Assembly (NCBI GenBank): GCA_028023455.1 | Contig: JAQFVV010000454.1 | Coordinates: forward strand, 62,001-126,000 | DNA: 64,000 nt | Direction: 5' to 3' | Source of the DNA: Epiperipatus broadwayi | Taxonomy: Eukaryota > Onychophora > Udeonychophora > Euonychophora > Peripatidae | Shown here: positions 63,743 to 64,000 of the stretch, in pieces | Layout of the letters: every line of letters begins with the position of its first letter | Numbering within the stretch: the first letter of the stretch is position 1 | The notes under the pieces: model-generated | The model's input: the letters and a program-made list of their open reading frames with translations, nothing else | Databases searched by the model: none | What the model was told of the DNA's origin: nothing | Position numbers and translations under genes: made by a program

Positions 63743-64000
63743 TTAGCACAAGTACTGTATTATATAATATAATTATTTGATAGACATAAAATGAATATTT
63801 TAGAAATAATCATTAAAAAAAAAGGAAATAATTACTATGGTGAGCTTAATATTTTATATAAAGTTTGTATCTTTGACAACTCATAAATTCCAATGTTAAA
63901 TTAAAAGTATTCACTTTAGTAGTGCATAATTTGTAAAATAATATTTGTAAAATTAAAAGAGTAAAAAATTAATTTCTTTATTTTTTGTTTATGACTTTAT
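63743..64000. other. AT-rich end of window, no gene seen
   Basis: Low-complexity AT sequence only. Confidence 0.5.

Overview
This window is strongly AT-rich eukaryotic DNA from an invertebrate-type animal genome. No bacterial operons, rRNA, CRISPR array or convincing host protein-coding exon is visible. The coding potential belongs to decayed copies of one non-LTR retrotransposon. Nearly everything else recognisable is interspersed repeat, microsatellite or low-complexity sequence. I cannot name the species. A mollusc, flatworm or cnidarian would all fit the AT-richness, long tetranucleotide repeat, RTE-like LINEs and ribozyme-bearing repeats.

Layout. 1-2.8 kb: a fragment of repeat family D and a foldback pair. 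2.78-7.91 kb: a 5.1-kb foldback element with arms of 2.0-2.5 kb, arrays of a 47-bp unit, a non-coding spacer and an apparent 8-bp target duplication. 8-16 kb: AT-rich sequence with diverged inverted repeats. 16.5-21.1 kb: repeat families B and C plus a tRNA-derived SINE. 21.4-26.75 kb: an old RTE-like LINE (L1) interrupted by a family-D unit and two younger LINE copies. 27-31.8 kb: more hairpin elements and a purine-rich tract. 31.86-33.45 kb: a 5'-truncated LINE (L3) with a clean 12-bp target duplication. 33.5-37.7 kb: nothing recognisable. 37.7-41.9 kb: family B, a decayed minus-strand LINE carrying two family-C insertions, a SINE and a LINE tail. 43.6-44.05 kb: a (TATC)n array. 45-53.4 kb: a dense cluster of families B, C and D. 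55.6-56.05 kb: an unexplained less AT-rich island. 58.3-58.8 kb: a 500-N gap. 58.9-63.75 kb: a long hairpin, SINEs and family-C elements.

Main discovery. Three short repeat families (called B, C and D here) each carry a hammerhead self-cleaving ribozyme motif: CUGANGA, a short stem II, then GAAA. They also share a minimal, palindrome-like stem III, an NUH cleavage triplet, and a stem I whose two strands pair across the motif. The best copies are at 16581-16623 (+), 20891-20956 (-), 51138-51196 (+) and 51985-52045 (+). Family D also has RNA polymerase III A/B-box-like sequence just downstream of the ribozyme and occurs as head-to-tail ~475-483-bp units. That organisation resembles Smalpha-like SINEs and metazoan retrozymes.

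The LINE copy L3, two tRNA SINEs, and members of families B and C are all flanked by 11-13-bp target duplications. The simplest reading is that the RTE-like LINE machinery mobilises both the SINEs and the ribozyme elements in trans. That link is inferred, not shown.
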